DNA from: Neorhizobium galegae bv. orientalis str. HAMBI 540
Lineage (GTDB): Bacteria; Pseudomonadota; Alphaproteobacteria; Rhizobiales; Rhizobiaceae
Length of the DNA stretch: 64,000 nt
Assembly (NCBI RefSeq): GCF_000731315.1
Contig: NZ_HG938353.1
Coordinates: forward strand, 4,092,001-4,156,000
Direction of reading: 5' to 3'
A program made the translations under genes and the position numbers. The notes under the pieces are model-generated. The model searched no databases. It saw only the letters and a program-made list of their open reading frames with translations, and was not told where the DNA came from. Shown one piece after another: positions 31,601 through 41,608 of this stretch. Within the stretch, counting starts at the first letter, position 1. Every line of letters starts with the position of its first letter.

Positions 31601-33370
31601 GATCCGGATATCGAAAAGTCCTTCACCGAGCGCGAACGCATGTTCGCCCTGCCCCGCTCGAGCTGGCAGGATTACGACAAGTCGGTCCTTTCCGAAGGCG
31701 CAATGATCATTTCCCGCTCGGAGAAGTCGGTAAAGCTCACCAAGCAGGCAGCCGCCGCGATCGGCATCGACAAGACGACCGCAACGCCTTTCGAGATCAT
31801 GACCGCGATCCTGAAAAGCCCCGTCGACCTTCTCTGGTTCGGCGGCATCGGCACCTATGTCAAGGCGGCCTCCGAGACCGATACGGAAGTCGGCGATCGC
31901 GCCAACGACCCGATCCGCATCACCGCGGCCGAAGTGCGCGCCAGCGTCATCGGCGAAGGTGCCAATCTCGGCATGACCCAGAAGGGCCGTATCGCCTATT
32001 CCCTGAATGGCGGGCGCTGCAATTCGGATGCGATCGACAATTCCGCCGGCGTCAACTGCTCCGACGTCGAGGTCAACATCAAGATCGCTCTCAATTCGGC
32101 CATGCAGGATGGGCGGCTTGCCCGTGACAAGCGCGACCAGCTTCTCGCCTCGATGACCGAGGAAGTCGGCCATCTCGTGCTGCGCAACAACTACCTGCAG
32201 CCGTTGTCAATCTCTCTGACCGAACGCAAGGGCGCCGGCAACCGGGAGGAACTGTCGCGGCTGATGTCGGTGCTGGAATCGCAAGGCCAGCTCAACCGCA
32301 AGGTCGAAACCCTGCCCGACGACGCGGAGCTTGCCGAGCGTTATGCCTCCGGCAGGCCGCTGAGCCGGCCAGAAATCGGCGTATTGGTCTCCTATTCGAA
32401 GATCGTCCTGTTCGACGCCCTGATCGAGAGCAGCCTGCCGGACGACCCCTATTTCTCGGCTGTCCTGAAAGCCTATTTCCCGGCCAAGATGCAGAAGGCT
32501 TATGCCGCGGACATCCAGTCTCACCGCCTGCACCGCGAAATCGTCGCCACCGCGCTCGCCAACGAGGCGATCAACCGCGGCGGCCCGGGTTTCATACAGC
32601 AGATGAGCGACATGACCGGCGCTACGGCGGCAAATGTCGTCAAGGCCGCCTTCCTTGCCCGCGACGGCTTCGAACTTCCCAAGCTCTGGGCCGAGATCGA
32701 TGCGCTGGATGGAAAAATCCCCGGCCAGCTGCAAAACGATCTCTACGCCCGCACCACCGAGACCTTCGCGGAAGCGACCCGCCTCATCCTGCAGACGCAG
32801 GTCGGAAGCGGCGACATGGACGGTGCTATGAGCCGGCTCAGGGCCGCGATCAAGGGGCTGCGCTCGTCGCTCGCGGGCGAAGATTTCGTGGAAACCGCAG
32901 CCCGCGCCGCAGAACTTGAAGCGCAGGGCATACCGGCATCGCTTGCCCGTGAAATCCTGTTGCTGTCGACGCTGGTCCTGGTGCCGGAGATCATGCTGAT
33001 CGCCGACCGCACCGGCGAGACCATGGCGCGCGCCACCGAGAGCTATTTCACTGTTACCGAAACCTTCCGCATCAACCGGCTGATCGGCGCAGGTGAACGC
33101 ATCAGCACCTCGGAACACTATGAGAGCCTGGCGCTCTCCCGTAGCCTGCAGCAGCTTGCCTCGGCGCGCCGCGACATCGTCATCGCCGCGATGACTGCCC
33201 ATCCGAAGGAGAAGAAGCCGCTGGAAGCTTGGGTCGGCGGCGATCGGGTGCGAGTGAACCGTATCGGCGCCGAACTGGTGACCTTGAGCGAAAGCGGCGA
33301 ACTGACGCTTCCGAAGATCACCGTCGCGGCCGGTCTCCTCAGCGATCTTGCGCATGGTCGAGCGATGTAA
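28604..33370 (+). CDS. gdhB: NAD-specific glutamate dehydrogenase, large (GDH-180 class)
   Basis: NAD-dependent oxidative deamination of glutamate, feeding carbon to 2-oxoglutarate. At 1588 residues it belongs to the very large bacterial class with N-terminal ACT-like regulatory regions (residues 1 to ~700) before the catalytic core. The core has [39 protein letters not shown] with the substrate Lys residues, and the NAD-fold segment [17 protein letters not shown]. Typical GGIGTYVKA and [10 protein letters not shown] segments follow. GGGGAGAGG precedes the ATG at 28604. Confidence 0.96.
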   Translation: [1588 protein letters not shown]

Positions 33371-33404
33371 GACAACGGACCGAACTGGCTGATCCGGGGG
33401 AAAA

Positions 33405-34787
33405 ATGGCCGTTACTGATGTGGACGAAGCGCCGGTGAAAACCAGCCGGCGCGGCATCTGGGGCTGGATGTTCTTCGATTGGGCGGCTCAGCCGTTTTTT
33501 ACCGTCGTCACCACCTTCATCTTCGGTCCCTATTTCGTCGCACGGCTGACCGAGGATCCGGTTTCCGCACAGGCGGCCTGGAGCAATATGGCGACGATCT
33601 CGTCGCTGGTGATCGCCGTCTTCTCCCCGATCCTCGGCTCGATCGCCGATCAGGCCGGCCCGCGAAAACCCTGGATCGCCTTTTTTGCGGTGATCAAGAT
33701 CGCCTGCGTTTCGGCTCTCTGGTTCGCGGCACCCGGCTCGCCGATCATCTGGCCGATGATCTTCATGATCTTCGCGTCGATCGCCGCGGAATTTTCGACA
33801 GTCTTCAATGATTCGATGATGCCGCGGCTGGTCTCCAAGGACGATGTCGGTCGCATTTCCAACGTCGCCTGGGGGCTCGGTTATCTCGGCGGCATGATCG
33901 TGCTGATCGCCGTCGTGGCACTGCTCGCCGCCAATCCCGAAAGCGGCAAAACCCTGATCGGTATTCCCCCGCTCTTCGGCCTAGACCCGCATCTCGGCGA
34001 AGACGCGCGCATCACCGGACCGATCTCGGCCTTCTGGTATTTCCTCTTTATCCTGCCGATGTTCTTTTTCACGCCCGACGCCAAGAAAGGTCTGCCGCTC
34101 GCCGCGGCGGTTCGCTCCGGCATAAGGGAGCTTGGCGGCACGCTGCGGGACCTGAGGCAGCGCACCGGCATCACGAAATTCCTGGTCGCCCGCATGCTCT
34201 ATCAGGACGGCGTCAACGGCCTGCTGATTCTCGGCGGCACGTTCGCAGCCGGCATGTTCGGCTGGGCGACGATCGAGATCGGCATCTACGGCATCATCCT
34301 GAACGTCGTGGCGATCTTCGGCTGCATCGTCGCCGGCTGGCTCGACCGCCTGCTCGGCTCGAAAGTGGTCGTGATCATCAGCCTGGTGCTGCTGGTCATC
34401 GCGACCCTCGGCATCATTTCCACCGGCCCCGGCTTCGTGTTCTTCGGCCTTATGCCTCTTTCGGCAGAAGATAGCGGCGGCCTGTTCGGCACCGCTGCGG
34501 AAAAGGCCTATATCCTGTTCGGATTGCTGATCGGCATCGCCTTCGGGCCGGTCCAGGCTTCGTCCAGATCGTATCTCGCCCGCAGCGTCAGCCTCTCGGA
34601 GACCGGCCGCTATTTCGGCATCTACGCGCTGTCCGGCCGGGCGACCAGCTTCCTCGCCACGCTGTTCTTCTCACTCATGACCTATGCCAGCGGCTCAGCC
34701 CGGCTCGGCATGGCAACGCTGCTGATCTTCCTCGTGGCGGGGTTGCTGTTGCTGTTTGCGACACCGTATCCGGCGAACAGGAAGTAG
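33405..34787 (+). CDS. UMF1-type MFS transporter (Atg22-like)
   Basis: A 460-residue membrane protein of the UMF1/Atg22 branch of the major facilitator superfamily. It begins with the group signature [26 protein letters not shown], has [19 protein letters not shown] at the loop 2-3 position and FNDSMMPRL in TM4-5, and about 12 hydrophobic segments. Substrate unknown; eukaryotic Atg22 exports amino acids from the vacuole. It follows gdhB by 34 bases in the same direction, so an amino-acid substrate is tempting but unproven. Confidence 0.88.
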   Translation: MAVTDVDEAPVKTSRRGIWGWMFFDWAAQPFFTVVTTFIFGPYFVARLTEDPVSAQAAWSNMATISSLVIAVFSPILGSIADQAGPRKPWIAFFAVIKIACVSALWFAAPGSPIIWPMIFMIFASIAAEFSTVFNDSMMPRLVSKDDVGRISNVAWGLGYLGGMIVLIAVVALLAANPESGKTLIGIPPLFGLDPHLGEDARITGPISAFWYFLFILPMFFFTPDAKKGLPLAAAVRSGIRELGGTLRDLRQRTGITKFLVARMLYQDGVNGLLILGGTFAAGMFGWATIEIGIYGIILNVVAIFGCIVAGWLDRLLGSKVVVIISLVLLVIATLGIISTGPGFVFFGLMPLSAEDSGGLFGTAAEKAYILFGLLIGIAFGPVQASSRSYLARSVSLSETGRYFGIYALSGRATSFLATLFFSLMTYASGSARLGMATLLIFLVAGLLLLFATPYPANRK

Positions 34788-34809
34788 AGACGGATAGTGA
34801 TCCGGCTGC

Positions 34810-34846
34810 GGCGTGGATCCTCGGGTCGAGCCCGAGGATCCACGCC
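34810..34846. repeat. 16-bp palindromic intergenic repeat
   Basis: GGCGTGGATCCTCGGG and its exact complement flank a TCGAG loop, between the convergent MFS and purH genes. The ATCCTCGGGnnnnnCCCGAGGAT core resembles small dispersed palindromes common in rhizobial chromosomes. It can also act as a bidirectional terminator, although no T-run is present. Confidence 0.75.
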
Positions 34847-34875
34847 ACACGCTCAGAGCATAACATCCAGCAAAA

Positions 34876-36492
34876 TCAATGCCGGAAATGCCGCATTCCG
34901 GTGAACACCATCGCCACACCATGCTCGTCGGCAGCGGCGATCACCTCGTCGTCGCGCATCGAGCCGCCCGGCTGGATGACGGCGGTGGCGCCGGCAGCAA
35001 TGGCGGAAAGTAGGCCGTCCGCAAACGGGAAGAACGCTTCCGAGGCAACGGCGGAACCCTTGGTCATCGGCTCGGCCCAACCCATGGCCTTGGCCGCTTC
35101 TTCCGCCTTGATGCCGGCGATGCGGGCGGAATCGATGCGGCTCATCTGGCCAGCACCGATGCCGGCCGTCTGGCCGTTCTTGGCGTAGACGACCGCATTC
35201 GACTTCACGTGCTTGGCGACCTTGAAGGCGAATTTCATGTCTTCGAGTTCGGTCGGCGTCGGCGCGCGCTTGGTGACGACGCGCAGGTCGATATCCTCGA
35301 CCATGCCGTTGTCGCGGGTCTGGACCAGCAGGCCGCCTGAAACGGTCTTCGCGGTCAGCCCGCGCGAGCGCGGATCCGGCAGGCCGCCGGTCACCAGCAG
35401 GCGCAGGTTCTTCTTGGCGGCGATGATCGCCTGCGCTTCGTCGGAAACCTCCGGCGCGATGATCACTTCCGTGAACAGCTTGACGATCTCTTCGGCCGTC
35501 TCTGCATCCAGAAGCTGGTTGACCGCGATGATGCCGCCAAAGGCTGAGGTCGAATCGCAGGCGAGCGCCCGCAGATAAGCATCCTTGAGGCTCGGACCCG
35601 TTGCCACACCGCAGGGGTTGGCGTGCTTGATGATCGCGCAGGCCGGCGCCTTTTCCGGCGAGAATTCGGCGATCAGCTCGAAGGCGCCGTCGGTGTCGTT
35701 GATATTGTTGTAGGAAAGCTGCTTGCCCTGAAGCAGTTTTGCGGTCGCCACGCCCGGGCGGTTTTCACCGGTCACATAGAAGCCGGCGCTCTGGTGCGGG
35801 TTCTCGCCATAACGCATCTCTTCCTTCAGCACGCCGCCGATTGTGCGGTAGCGCGGGATCTCGATGTCGAGCGCTTCCGCAAACCAGTTCGAGATCGCCG
35901 TGTCATAGGCCGCCGTGCGGGCATAGGCCTTGGCGGCGAGCTTCTGGCGGAAGGCATAGACCGTCTGCCCGTCATTCGAACGCAGTGCCTCGATGAGGGC
36001 AGGATAATCGGAAGGATCGGTGACGGTGGTCACGTAGGCATGGTTCTTGGCGGATGCGCGGATCATCGCCGGACCGCCGATATCGATATTTTCGACCGTC
36101 GTCGGGTAGTCGCCGCCAGCGGCGCGCACTTCCTCGAACGGGTAGAGGTTGATGACGGCAAGATCGATGCCCTCGATGCCGTGTTCCTTCATCGCCGCGA
36201 CGTGTTCCGCATCGTCGCGGATCGCCAGCAGGCCACCATGTACCGTCGGATGCAGCGTCTTCACCCGCCCGTCCATGATTTCCGGAAAACCCGTGACTTC
36301 GGATACGTCGGTAACAGCGAGACCGGCGGCAGCGATCGCCTTGTGCGTACCGCCCGTCGACAGCAACTTCACGCCCTGCTCGATGAGCGCCTGGGCAAGC
36401 TCGGTGATACCGGTCTTGTCGGAGACCGAGAGCAGTGCGGTGCGGATCCTGATGCGATCGGGAGCGGGGATTTTCTTGGAAACGACGGCCAT
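34876..36492 (-). CDS. purH: bifunctional AICAR formyltransferase / IMP cyclohydrolase
   Basis: Catalyses the last two steps of IMP synthesis. Of 538 residues, the first ~200 form the cyclohydrolase (MGS-like) domain, with [17 protein letters not shown] and [16 protein letters not shown]. The rest is the formyltransferase, with the catalytic Lys-His in [18 protein letters not shown] lies 6 bases before the ATG at 36492; an upstream in-frame start at 36555 adds 21 residues of no family character. It ends the htpX-rsmB-heparinase-purH run. Confidence 0.97.
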   Translation of the reverse strand: MAVVSKKIPAPDRIRIRTALLSVSDKTGITELAQALIEQGVKLLSTGGTHKAIAAAGLAVTDVSEVTGFPEIMDGRVKTLHPTVHGGLLAIRDDAEHVAAMKEHGIEGIDLAVINLYPFEEVRAAGGDYPTTVENIDIGGPAMIRASAKNHAYVTTVTDPSDYPALIEALRSNDGQTVYAFRQKLAAKAYARTAAYDTAISNWFAEALDIEIPRYRTIGGVLKEEMRYGENPHQSAGFYVTGENRPGVATAKLLQGKQLSYNNINDTDGAFELIAEFSPEKAPACAIIKHANPCGVATGPSLKDAYLRALACDSTSAFGGIIAVNQLLDAETAEEIVKLFTEVIIAPEVSDEAQAIIAAKKNLRLLVTGGLPDPRSRGLTAKTVSGGLLVQTRDNGMVEDIDLRVVTKRAPTPTELEDMKFAFKVAKHVKSNAVVYAKNGQTAGIGAGQMSRIDSARIAGIKAEEAAKAMGWAEPMTKGSAVASEAFFPFADGLLSAIAAGATAVIQPGGSMRDDEVIAAADEHGVAMVFTGMRHFRH

Positions 36493-36578
36493 CGGTCTCT
36501 CCTGGAAACGCGCCGCGGAACCCGGCGCAAAGGTAAGATCGCCGCCCGTTAGCACAGCTTGGCAGAAGAAGAAACGGC

Positions 36579-38261
36579 CTATTCGCCGCGTCTCAGCATC
36601 CAGCGTATTTCCGAGGTCTCCGGCGGAGAAAACTCGATGACCAGCTGCTGGCTCGGCCGCACCCCGGAGACGTCCGCAAAGAAGATATCCTCATCGATCA
36701 TCACCTGAAGCCCCGGTGCCGCAAAGATCCAGGTCTCGCCATCCGGCGCGCGCATGGCCACGCTTTCCTCATCCCGCCGCGACAGCGTGATCACGGGATG
36801 GATGTGGAAACGCGCCACCGCCAGGAGAGCCTCGTTATCGGGCGCCGCGCCCTCGGACAGGTAAAGCCGGTCATGTCCCTTGATCTTGTTGCCCTTCGCA
36901 TTGAGCCCGATTTCACGCTCGTGGAAATAACCGAACTGATGGACGTAGCCGTCATGGCTGGCGCGCAGCCAGTCATTGCCATGCATGTCGTCCCAGCGCT
37001 CCACCTCCACCTCCGAAACGCCGCCGAGCAGCATGGAGCCCGCGAAGCGGGACCGGATGATGCGGCTGGACGATGTCTCGTTGAGCGTTACCGTCGAATG
37101 GGCGGGCGTCGAGCGGGCCATATGCCGGTAGTTTCGTCCGGCATATTTCGGCGAGCCGCAATTGACGATGAAACGATGCCGGCCGGCCGACATCTCAAAG
37201 GAAAGACAACCCGCATGCGCGCCGCGGGAAAGCCCCGGAGAGAGTGGACGGCCGGTATCGACGATCAGCGTCGTGCCGTCCGCCGACAGGCGATGATAAT
37301 GCATGTGCGGCAGCGCCTTGAACGGCTTGCCCGCCGTTTCGTCATAGCGCAACACCGACATCAGCTCGCTCGCGGGCGTCGAGCTCGCACCGTTGAACAG
37401 CGCCAGATCGCCATCCTGATGGCGAAAGAAGCGGAGCGCCGGATACATACGATCGATCGTCGGGATGAGCTTCTGCGGCAGGTCGTGGCCGAGATTGATA
37501 TAGGTCTGGCGAAGCGGCAGGAGATCGATCAGCAGGTCGAGCACCGCCCGCGGATTGCGCGACACATGCCCGCCATCGGCAAGGATCTGGCGTTCGAGCT
37601 CCCGATCCAGCCGCCCGCCCTCGCGCCTAATATAGGCGGCCCGCGTCGGCATCGAGATCGAGGCCATGGCAAGCGCGATCCGAAGCCTCAACCGCGTATC
37701 GCCCTCCGGCGTGCAGCCGGCTATCTTCCTCAGATACCGGACCTGATAGGCGAGGCTTTTCATGAAACGGCGATAGAAGCCGGCTTCGGCGCCCTGCAGC
37801 ACCACCGTCGAATGCGAAAGCCAGGCGATCACCCGTTCCGCCGCGACATGCGCTTCCCAGGCAATGCCCTGCGGGCGTCGGCCATAAAGCGCGATCCAGT
37901 CGGCGACCACATGCCGTGCGCTGGCACAGGCGGCTTCCGTCTTGTTCGTACGGATATGGCGCAACCAGGCAAACGAATGCAGCCGCTCGGCCGCCGCCCG
38001 AGACGGCAGCTCGACCGAAAACGGCGATTGACCGTAGGTTTCGAGAATCCGCCCCGCGAGCGGGAACCGGCCTTCCAGGATTTCCTCTGCCACGAACGGG
38101 TCGAGTGCGCGCAAATCCGTCGGCGCGACGATCAACCGGTCCGGCACCTGCATGGAAAACGAGGTCACGGCCAGGCGGAATCCGGCGGAACGCCGGCAAA
38201 GGCGCCGCCAGATTTCCCGCAAGCCGAAGGACAAAAGCCTCCGGCGATCCGCGAGCCGCAT
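36579..38261 (-). CDS. heparinase II/III family protein
   Basis: About 560 residues, cytoplasmic or periplasmic location unclear because no clear signal peptide is seen. The all-alpha N-terminal half ([38 protein letters not shown]) leads to a C-terminal beta-sandwich of the heparinase II/III type ([33 protein letters not shown]). In rhizobia this gene regularly sits between the RsmB-like methyltransferase and purH; its polysaccharide substrate is unknown. Start uncertain: ATG 38261, GTG 38276 and TTG 38315 are in frame, none with a strong Shine-Dalgarno. Confidence 0.87.
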   Translation of the reverse strand: MRLADRRRLLSFGLREIWRRLCRRSAGFRLAVTSFSMQVPDRLIVAPTDLRALDPFVAEEILEGRFPLAGRILETYGQSPFSVELPSRAAAERLHSFAWLRHIRTNKTEAACASARHVVADWIALYGRRPQGIAWEAHVAAERVIAWLSHSTVVLQGAEAGFYRRFMKSLAYQVRYLRKIAGCTPEGDTRLRLRIALAMASISMPTRAAYIRREGGRLDRELERQILADGGHVSRNPRAVLDLLIDLLPLRQTYINLGHDLPQKLIPTIDRMYPALRFFRHQDGDLALFNGASSTPASELMSVLRYDETAGKPFKALPHMHYHRLSADGTTLIVDTGRPLSPGLSRGAHAGCLSFEMSAGRHRFIVNCGSPKYAGRNYRHMARSTPAHSTVTLNETSSSRIIRSRFAGSMLLGGVSEVEVERWDDMHGNDWLRASHDGYVHQFGYFHEREIGLNAKGNKIKGHDRLYLSEGAAPDNEALLAVARFHIHPVITLSRRDEESVAMRAPDGETWIFAAPGLQVMIDEDIFFADVSGVRPSQQLVIEFSPPETSEIRWMLRRGE

Positions 38262-38360
38262 CTTCAATCTGGACACTCCGCAGGAATCAGCCTCCGCCCC
38301 GCCGGCGGGAATCAACTATTAGATTGTTCGAAAGTATCGGTCGGTATGGTGAAGAAAGCC

Positions 38361-39773
38361 TTACCGGACCTGGAGCACGCTTGCGAAGAAGCCGTCCATG
38401 CCGCCCACAAAATTTTCGCTGGCGGGCAGCATCGCCGGCGTAGTGCGGAATTCGCCAAGCGGTGAGATCGCCCCTTCCAGCCCCGGCCAGTCTTTGGGAT
38501 CGACGGCCAGGCGTCTCAATTCCGGATGGTCCTTCAGCACGCGCACGACCAGTTCCTCCCCCTCCAACGAATCAAGCGAGCAGTTGGAGAAAACGATAAT
38601 GCCGCCCGGTTTCACCAGCGTGACGGCATGGCGCAGCATCTTTTCCTGAAGGGCTGCAAGCTTCGCCACATCCTCCGGGCCCTTGGTCCAGAGCACGTCC
38701 GGATGCCGGCGTGTCGTGCCGGTCGAGGAGCAGGGTGCGTCGAGCAGCACGCCATCCAGCTGCTCAGCCGGCTTGAACTCGAAAAGATCCCCGCCGACCA
38801 GCTCCGCCTCATAACCGAGCCGGCCGAGATTTTCCTTGAGCCGTGCCAACCGGTTGACGGATTGCTCGACCGCGATCACCTCGGCACCGGCCGCAATCAG
38901 CTGCGCCGTCTTGCCGCCGGGGGCCGCGCAGAGATCTGCGACCTTCTTGCCCTTGAGATCGCCGAACAGCTTTGCCGGAATGCTGGCCGCGACATCCTGC
39001 ACCCACCAGACACCCTCATCGAACCCTTCGAGCGCGGAAACCGCGCCATCGAAGGCCGTCAGGCGAATGCTTCCGGTCGGCAGAACCGTACCGCCGAGCT
39101 TTTCCGCCCAGGCGGCTGGATCGGATTTGACCGTCAGGTCGATAGCTGCCGGAACAAGCTGGGCCTCGGCGATACGATCCGCCTCCGCCTCGCCATAGAG
39201 GGCGACCAAGCGCTTGCGGAACCATGCCGGTACCGGGGAAATCGTTGCGGTCGCGGCAAGGATCTCGTCCTTTTCCCGGTCCATCCGGCGCAGGACCGCA
39301 TTCACCAGCTTGGCGAAACGGCGGTTGCGCGGATCGCGATTGGCCTGTTCGACCGCAAGGTCGACGGCAGCATGCGGCGGTACGTCGAGATGCAGGATCT
39401 GGGCCGCAGCAATCACCAGCACGTGGTGAAGCGCGCGCGCGCCTTCCGGCAGCGGCGTATCGATCAGCGATGTGATCGCCGCCTCGATGCGCGGCAGATG
39501 CCGGAGTGCGGTATTGAGGATGGCGCGCGTCAGCGCCCGGTCAGCGTCGCTGAGCGCCCGATAGGCCGGATTGCCGTGGACGAGGTCGAGCATGCCGTCG
39601 AGCGAGATCTTGCGATCGATGACAGCCGCCAGCAACTTGGCGGCCGTGACACGAACTTCGAGGCCCGCCTTGAAGGGGCCGCTTTCCCGCTCCGAGTGAG
39701 CCGGTCTCCTGCGCTGTTCGGCTGGTTTGCCCGATGGCTTGTATGGCTTCTTGTTCTTCTTGTCTTCGTTCAA
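38361..39773 (-). CDS. RsmB/NOP family class I SAM-dependent RNA methyltransferase
   Basis: Cytosine-5 RNA methyltransferase; 16S C967 (RsmB) is the likely target. The 470-residue protein has a basic N-tail, a NusB-like RNA-binding domain (about 40-170, [19 protein letters not shown]) and a Rossmann domain. The SAM-site [15 protein letters not shown] and the two catalytic Cys in [18 protein letters not shown] and [13 protein letters not shown] are visible. The start overlaps the htpX stop by 4 bases. Confidence 0.94.
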   Translation of the reverse strand: MNEDKKNKKPYKPSGKPAEQRRRPAHSERESGPFKAGLEVRVTAAKLLAAVIDRKISLDGMLDLVHGNPAYRALSDADRALTRAILNTALRHLPRIEAAITSLIDTPLPEGARALHHVLVIAAAQILHLDVPPHAAVDLAVEQANRDPRNRRFAKLVNAVLRRMDREKDEILAATATISPVPAWFRKRLVALYGEAEADRIAEAQLVPAAIDLTVKSDPAAWAEKLGGTVLPTGSIRLTAFDGAVSALEGFDEGVWWVQDVAASIPAKLFGDLKGKKVADLCAAPGGKTAQLIAAGAEVIAVEQSVNRLARLKENLGRLGYEAELVGGDLFEFKPAEQLDGVLLDAPCSSTGTTRRHPDVLWTKGPEDVAKLAALQEKMLRHAVTLVKPGGIIVFSNCSLDSLEGEELVVRVLKDHPELRRLAVDPKDWPGLEGAISPLGEFRTTPAMLPASENFVGGMDGFFASVLQVR

Positions 39774-40732
39774 GACCAGGGACCTTTGCGCGGTTCATCC
39801 GAGCCGCGGCCCCAACCGGTATTCGGAACGGAGCGCGCGGTGCGCTGCGGTCTATCAGCCTGGAACCCGGCCGTCGAGGCACCGCTGCGGAACTCCCCGG
39901 CCATCTGCTGCAGCGCGGCGATACGGTTCCCGGTGTCCGGATGGGTCGAGAACAGGTTGTCCATGCGCTCGCCCGACAGCGGGTTGATGATGAACATATG
40001 CGCCGTTGCCGGATTGCGCTCGGCCTCGTAGTTCGGGATCTGATGCGCCGCACCGGCGATCTTGCCGAGTGCGGAGGCAAGCCACAGCGGATTGCCGCAG
40101 ATCTCGGCGCCGCGACGGTCGGCGGAATATTCGCGCGTCCGGCTGATCGCCATCTGCACCAGCATCGCCGCGAACGGGGCGACGATCATCGCCACGATCA
40201 CGCCGATGAAGCCGAGCGGATTGTTGTTCTCGCGATTGCCGCCGAAGAAGAAGGCGAAATTGCCGAGCATCGAGATCGCGCCGGCAAGCGTCGCGGTAAT
40301 CGTCATGGTCAGCGTATCGCGGTTCTGGATATGCGCGAGTTCGTGCGCCATCACGCCCGCCACTTCCTCATGCGTCAGCCGCTGCATAAGGCCGGTCGAC
40401 GCGGCAACGGCCGCGTTCTGCGGGTTACGGCCGGTCGCAAAGGCATTCGGCTGCGGATTGTCATAGACATAGACCTTCGGCATCGGCAGGCCGGCATTGG
40501 CCGAAAGATCGCGGATCATGTTGTAGAATTCCGGCGCACTGCGCGCATCCACTTCCTGCGCATGATAGGCCGAAAGCACCATCTTGTCGGAATTCCAGTA
40601 GGAAAACAGGTTCATGCCGGCAGCGATCACCAGCGCGATCATCATGCCGCCCGTACCGCCGATCAGAAAGCCGATCCCCATGAACAGGGCCGTCATGAAG
40701 GCCAGAAGCATGGCGGTGCGCATCACATTCAT
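39770..40732 (-). CDS. htpX: zinc metalloprotease HtpX
   Basis: Inner-membrane M48 protease that degrades misfolded membrane proteins. The 320-residue protein has two N-terminal membrane segments ([20 protein letters not shown] and [17 protein letters not shown]), the zinc motif [10 protein letters not shown], two more membrane segments, and [13 protein letters not shown] with the third zinc ligand. The second ATG (40732) is spaced 8 bases from GGGAGAG; the first (40738) is too close. It starts a four-gene operon ending in purH. Confidence 0.95.
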   Translation of the reverse strand: MNVMRTAMLLAFMTALFMGIGFLIGGTGGMMIALVIAAGMNLFSYWNSDKMVLSAYHAQEVDARSAPEFYNMIRDLSANAGLPMPKVYVYDNPQPNAFATGRNPQNAAVAASTGLMQRLTHEEVAGVMAHELAHIQNRDTLTMTITATLAGAISMLGNFAFFFGGNRENNNPLGFIGVIVAMIVAPFAAMLVQMAISRTREYSADRRGAEICGNPLWLASALGKIAGAAHQIPNYEAERNPATAHMFIINPLSGERMDNLFSTHPDTGNRIAALQQMAGEFRSGASTAGFQADRPQRTARSVPNTGWGRGSDEPRKGPWS

Positions 40733-40855
40733 CGTCATCTCTCCCGTTGCCGATATCGCCTCGAAGCGGCCAAAGGGTTTTCCCTCGGGCGCGAACGTCC
40801 TATGATGTGGTCAATTCAACCAGAATTTTCAATAATCCACCCGGCGAAGCCCAAG

Positions 40856-41074
40856 ATGCAAAACGCAGATAACGACAATTCGGAAACCGCACCGGAAGAA
40901 GCGGCTCCCAGGAAGCCCCTCTCCCCAGCCGCCGAACGCGCCCTGAAGGAAGCCGAGGAACGCCGCCAGGCGGCAGCCAAGGCCGAAATGCCCGAAGAAT
41001 ACGGCGGCCGCGGCGGCGCCGACCCCGCCCGCTTCGGCGACTGGGAAATCAACGGCCGGGCAATCGATTTCTAA
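40856..41074 (+). CDS. DUF1674 / SDHAF4-like protein
   Basis: A 72-residue protein ending YGGRGGADPARFGDWEINGRAIDF, the family signature (Gly-Asp-Trp-Glu, Gly-Arg, Asp-Phe at the C-terminus). The eukaryotic relative SDHAF4 binds flavinylated succinate dehydrogenase subunit A during assembly; a like role here is inferred. The N-terminal half is acidic and Ala/Glu-rich, probably disordered. The ATG at 40856 has no strong Shine-Dalgarno; an ATG at 40805 is in frame. It is divergent from htpX. Confidence 0.87.
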   Translation: MQNADNDNSETAPEEAAPRKPLSPAAERALKEAEERRQAAAKAEMPEEYGGRGGADPARFGDWEINGRAIDF

Positions 41075-41087
41075 GTAAATATTCCTA

Positions 41088-41116
41088 TTGACTTAGATCT
41101 GACATCGGAATTTATT
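41088..41116 (+). promoter_or_regulatory. possible promoter of the thermonuclease gene
   Basis: TTGACT (41088-41093), 17 bases, TTTATT (41111-41116). The predicted start of transcription would fall at or next to the ATG at 41124, so any message would be nearly leaderless. The -10 match is only four of six. Confidence 0.3.
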
Positions 41117-41123
41117 CCTTTCC

Positions 41124-41570
41124 ATGTTCAAGTCGCTTCTGATTCTCGCTGGCACTGCCGCGGTGTTCGCCACCGGAGTTGAAGCGCGTGACGAAATCCC
41201 GGGACCGGTGACGGCTGAAATCCTGCGAGTCATCGACGGCGATACACTGCTGGTCGAAGCACAGCCCTGGCCGCAGCAGAAGATGGAAGTTTATGTGCGT
41301 ATTCGGGGCATTGACGCGCCGGAGCTGAAATCGAAATGCGAGCGGCTCCGCGAAGCGGGCCTTGATGCCCAACGTGCACTCGAAGCGCTGATTGCCCAAT
41401 CACGTAAAATTCAGCTCACCCATATTTCCGGCGATAAATATTTCGGCCGCATCGTCGCCGACGTCGTGCTCTCCGATGGCCGCAGCGCTGGCGGCGACCT
41501 GCTGCTCGCGGGCCTCGTGCGGACCTATGACGGCGGACGCAAGCCGCGCGAGGTCTGCGACACAGACTGA
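41124..41570 (+). CDS. exported thermonuclease family (SNase-like) protein
   Basis: A 148-residue secreted nuclease-fold protein. The signal peptide FKSLLILAGTAAVFATGVEA is followed by the SNase OB fold: VIDGDTLLVEA holds the first Asp, IRGIDAPELKSKC the Arg and Asp of the active site region, and the region KYFGRIVADVVLSDG the second Arg. Staphylococcal nuclease-like DNA/RNA cleavage is inferred. The protein is short but the core looks whole. A terminator follows at once. Confidence 0.88.
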   Translation: MFKSLLILAGTAAVFATGVEARDEIPGPVTAEILRVIDGDTLLVEAQPWPQQKMEVYVRIRGIDAPELKSKCERLREAGLDAQRALEALIAQSRKIQLTHISGDKYFGRIVADVVLSDGRSAGGDLLLAGLVRTYDGGRKPREVCDTD

Positions 41571-41600
41571 AAAGGCCGCCCGGTTTCCCGGGCGGCTTTT
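41571..41600. terminator. bidirectional terminator between nuclease gene and acs
   Basis: GCCGCCCGG and CCGGGCGGC pair around a TTTC loop; AAAA precedes and TTTT follows, immediately behind the nuclease stop codon. Confidence 0.92.
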
Positions 41601-41608
41601 AGGTTCAA

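Noticed and set aside
28484..32173. Open frame of 1229 codons antisense to gdhB
   Set aside because: It is a shadow of the high-GC coding strand; its translation is repetitive in Asp, Gly, Val and Arg without domain character, while gdhB on the other strand has clear family motifs.
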